A stretch of 34,854 nt of DNA from Proteobacteria bacterium UBA2133 (GTDB taxonomy: Bacteria > Pseudomonadota > Gammaproteobacteria > Arenicellales > UBA868): assembly GCA_002327725.1 (NCBI GenBank), contig DCXP01000086.1, positions 1-34,854 on the forward strand. The letters are read 5' to 3'. Positions 33,257-34,854 of the stretch are shown here, piece after piece (the first letter of the stretch is position 1; every line of letters starts with the position of its first letter). Under the pieces are notes generated by a model, which was not told where the DNA came from, ran no database searches, and saw only the letters and a list, made by a program, of their open reading frames with translations. Position numbers and translations under genes: made by a program.

Positions 33257-33721
33257 TCAGGTTGACTTGAGATAGGGCTCCATGGAGTCGTCCATAGCAT
33301 CAAACATGTTGAAGGTGTGGAACTGATCCTGCATGCCGAGATACATCACCCTGGGGTTATCGTCCCAGAACACGCCCTTATACAGAGTCAGGGGCCACAA
33401 GCGGTTGTCTGTCTGAAGCCGAAGCTGATCCGGCAGAAAGGGGAAGTGGTGCAGGCACCCCGTGCACATGATGATCGCGTCGATTTCCTTGCTCGATCCA
33501 TCCTTGAAGTGGCAGGTATTCTTATCAACCCGGGACAAGATCGGAACCTCTTCCCAGTTATCCGGCCAGTGAAAGCCCATGGGTGCTGTACGGTGGGCAA
33601 CCGTTATTGAGCGCGCTCCGTACTTGTAGCACTGCGAGCCGATGTCTTCGGCGGAATAACTGGTGCCGATAATGCGGCCCTGAACTTTACGGCAACCTTG
33701 GCTCTCTTGCCGTGGTCTCAC
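33257..33721 (-). pseudogene. tmm: Broken trimethylamine monooxygenase (Tmm) gene with truncated start and internal deletion
   Basis: The 154-codon frame is a piece of a Tmm flavin monooxygenase, which oxidises trimethylamine to its N-oxide. GTSYSAEDIGSQCYKYGAR, RTAPMGFHWPDNWEEVP, IMCTGCLHHFPFLPDQLRL and LGMQDQFHTFNMFDA match the middle of the family (about 445 residues). After MFDA the reading jumps to MDDSMEPYLKST, which in intact Tmm lies about 100 residues later near the C-terminus (DALDDSLEAYL-like), so an in-frame deletion removed the part in between; both sides of the junction carry D-A. The N-terminal 200 or more residues with the FAD GxGxxG are missing; upstream DNA to 33850 holds no more of it. 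NADPH-binding motif remains as GTSYSAED. Confidence 0.88.
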
Positions 33722-33860
33722 CCGCCGGATCAGAAACCGGGCCGCGCAAAATGGTTAAGGCCGCATTATGATTACGATGGATCATAGTGAGATATCTATC
33801 CGCCGACTTACTCATAAACGACTGACCGGAATACCGGTGTTATAAAACGAGGTGCGATTG

Positions 33861-34220
33861 ATGGCCGAAAAAGATTCTATCCCATGGCGTGGACCCCGAA
33901 AAATCGTCAACCTGTATGACGCTCCTTATGAGTTTTATGACCTTGAGGGCGAGGTACAGGAAAACGTCCACCTGCTGAATATCAGCTATGATCGGGAGCG
34001 TGCCACCGGCTGGTATGTGATCCGCATGGAGCCGGGAACAGCCTCAATACCCCACGAGCATGCAAAACACGAGGAGTACCTGATCCTCGAAGGTGAACTT
34101 ATCGAAAGCGACGGCACCGTTTTGAAAAAGGGAGACTTCGTCAGTTATCCCCCGGGCAGCTACCACAACTCACGAACCGAAACCGGCTGCCTACTGATCG
34201 GGCATGACCGCGAACCTTAA
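33861..34220 (+). CDS. Small single-domain cupin protein
   Basis: 119 residues from ATG 33861, which has GAGG eight bases upstream; a GTG three codons earlier in frame is less likely. Cupin motifs: SIPHEHAKHEEYLILEGEL (two His and Glu for a metal) and LKKGDFVSYPPGSYHNSRT with a third His. It resembles ChrR-type or cupin_2 stand-alone proteins. Role unknown; a dioxygenase or binding role near methylated-amine genes is possible. Divergent from the broken tmm gene. Confidence 0.8.
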   Translation: MAEKDSIPWRGPRKIVNLYDAPYEFYDLEGEVQENVHLLNISYDRERATGWYVIRMEPGTASIPHEHAKHEEYLILEGELIESDGTVLKKGDFVSYPPGSYHNSRTETGCLLIGHDREP

Positions 34221-34287
34221 CCGCACTGAATCACGGGAAAGCGCATTCAGGCTGGGAACCCCGCCTTGCCGGAGCCCGAACAGGACA

Positions 34288-34446
34288 TCAGTCAACCTGG
34301 GCCGCGATCACACCGGTAACCATCAGCAGCAACACCGCGCCGATGATTACAATCGCCAGCCATAACCCGTACTTAGCCGGCGGGAACGGCACCTTGGCCA
34401 TGCGCCGCGGGGGGCTTGGGCGTTCCCTGTCTTTATCTTGATCCAC
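34288..34446 (-). CDS. Small single-pass membrane protein (52 residues)
   Basis: GTG start at 34446 with GAGGAG six bases upstream. A basic, proline-rich start (DRERPSPPRRMAKVPFPPAK) is followed by one transmembrane segment (YGLWLAIVIIGAVLLLMVTG) and a short tail. Too short for the usual ORF limit. It follows a strong terminator hairpin, so it has its own promoter or is read through. Function unknown. Confidence 0.6.
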   Translation of the reverse strand: MDQDKDRERPSPPRRMAKVPFPPAKYGLWLAIVIIGAVLLLMVTGVIAAQVD

Positions 34447-34468
34447 GCCTGCTCCTCGCTGAAAGACG

Positions 34469-34494
34469 AAAGGGCGCCCCGCAGGGCGCCCTTT
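34469..34494 (-). terminator. Strong hairpin terminator after the 75-residue membrane protein gene
   Basis: Perfect 11-bp stem AAAGGGCGCCC with a 4-base loop and the complement GGGCGCCCTTT. On the minus strand it follows the gene at 34527-34754 by 33 bp. Confidence 0.75.
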
Positions 34495-34526
34495 CCAGGG
34501 TTCGGATCAGCGAACCGAAACGATCA

Positions 34527-34754
34527 CTACCAGTCCGATTGATACTGCTTGTGGGCATCCCTGCCAGGGTTTTCCGACCTCACGCGGTCTTGTTCCTCGG
34601 TCTCCCCCGCGCTGGTTTTGAAATGCCACCAAAGCCAGAACGCCACCGCAATAATGAGCCAAAGCCACTCCGTTCCCACCATGGGATAGATGGCGCCAGA
34701 GCCCTCTTGTAATGCAGTAAACGTCTCCGCTGACCATGCTTCAATAGTAGCCAT
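34527..34754 (-). CDS. Small membrane protein (75 residues), unknown
   Basis: ATG at 34754 with a strong GGAGGAACTACGAT ribosome site. One transmembrane helix (EWLWLIIAVAFWLWWHF) between an acidic/amphipathic start (MATIEAWSAETFTALQEGSG) and a charged cytoplasmic tail (GETEEQDRVRSENPGRDAHK). It lies 15 bp after the gene that runs off the right edge and may be an accessory subunit of it, as small proteins often are for transporters. No family named. Confidence 0.7.
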   Translation of the reverse strand: MATIEAWSAETFTALQEGSGAIYPMVGTEWLWLIIAVAFWLWWHFKTSAGETEEQDRVRSENPGRDAHKQYQSDW

Positions 34755-34769
34755 ATCGTAGTTCCTCCA

Positions 34770-34854
34770 TTAATGCTCGGCAGCTGCATGGGCATCGTGA
34801 TCGCTCTTCGATGCCTGCATGAGGTTTAAGTCCATTCCCGCCAGTTCCACTTCG
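34770..34854 (-). CDS. C-terminal end of a gene cut by the right edge
   Basis: The last 27 residues (EVELAGMDLNLMQASKSD, then DHDAHAAAEH and TAA) are visible. The EVELAGMD piece recalls the cytoplasmic tail of ammonium transporters, which occur beside methylamine genes in other bacteria, but this is too short to prove. The following small membrane-protein gene is 15 bp away and coupled. Confidence 0.4.
   Translation of the reverse strand, partial: EVELAGMDLNLMQASKSDHDAHAAAEH

Noticed and set aside
1..34854. CRISPR arrays, prophage or transposase genes
   Set aside because: No regularly spaced repeats, no phage structural genes and no transposase or integrase motifs were found on either strand.

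Overview
The window looks like a chromosomal segment of a marine-type gammaproteobacterium. The S9/L13 pair (rpsI, rplM) has the length and motifs of gammaproteobacterial proteins, and the metabolic genes (glycolate oxidase, N-methylglutamate-pathway enzymes, a decayed trimethylamine monooxygenase, sulfonate-type decarboxylase) fit an organism living on small methylated and sulfur-containing osmolytes. Assignment to a genus is not possible from the sequence alone.

Layout. 1-4737: a branched-chain-amino-acid-type binding protein (cut by the left edge), a small exported FixH/YtkA-like protein, a crotonyl-CoA carboxylase/reductase homologue divergent from a FadR-type GntR regulator, and a two-subunit TPP decarboxylase of the sulfopyruvate/phosphonopyruvate type. 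4815-15699: an apparent genomic island of about 10.8 kb. Its right end is an intact tRNA-Gln(CTG) gene; its left end carries a decayed direct copy of the 3' half of that tRNA (43 bp, 41 identical). It holds a glycyl radical enzyme (GRE), its radical-SAM activase and an MttB-family methyltransferase in a translationally coupled operon behind an aldehyde dehydrogenase, plus a second operon with an XRE-cupin regulator, a sulfotransferase-like protein and another MttB-family protein. A frameshifted second XRE-cupin gene and repeated operator-like sites lie near the tRNA end. No integrase is seen.

15730-24945: ordinary chromosome with a secreted VWA protein, an unknown exported protein, rpsI-rplM, glcDEF and a cupin_5 protein. 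24942-34854: a methylamine block, read right to left: class-II amidotransferase, a fused GXGXG+FMN glutamate-synthase-like protein, a GltD-like flavoprotein fused to a second, degenerate FMN-type domain, an XRE-cupin regulator, a GMA synthetase-like enzyme and a class-I amidotransferase. Upstream is a broken tmm gene with an internal deletion. Small cupin and membrane proteins finish the window.

How it could work: the right block would capture methylamine nitrogen and methyl groups as gamma-glutamylmethylamide and N-methylglutamate. No N-methylglutamate dehydrogenase genes are in the window. The island looks like an anaerobic route for a methylated and probably anionic substrate: a GRE eliminase with Cys468/Glu470/Gly804 and arginines placed like those of sulfonate lyases, MttB-type demethylases, and an aldehyde dehydrogenase for the product. 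The combination of GRE, activase and MttB in one coupled operon is the best candidate here for an undescribed pathway; its substrate is inference.
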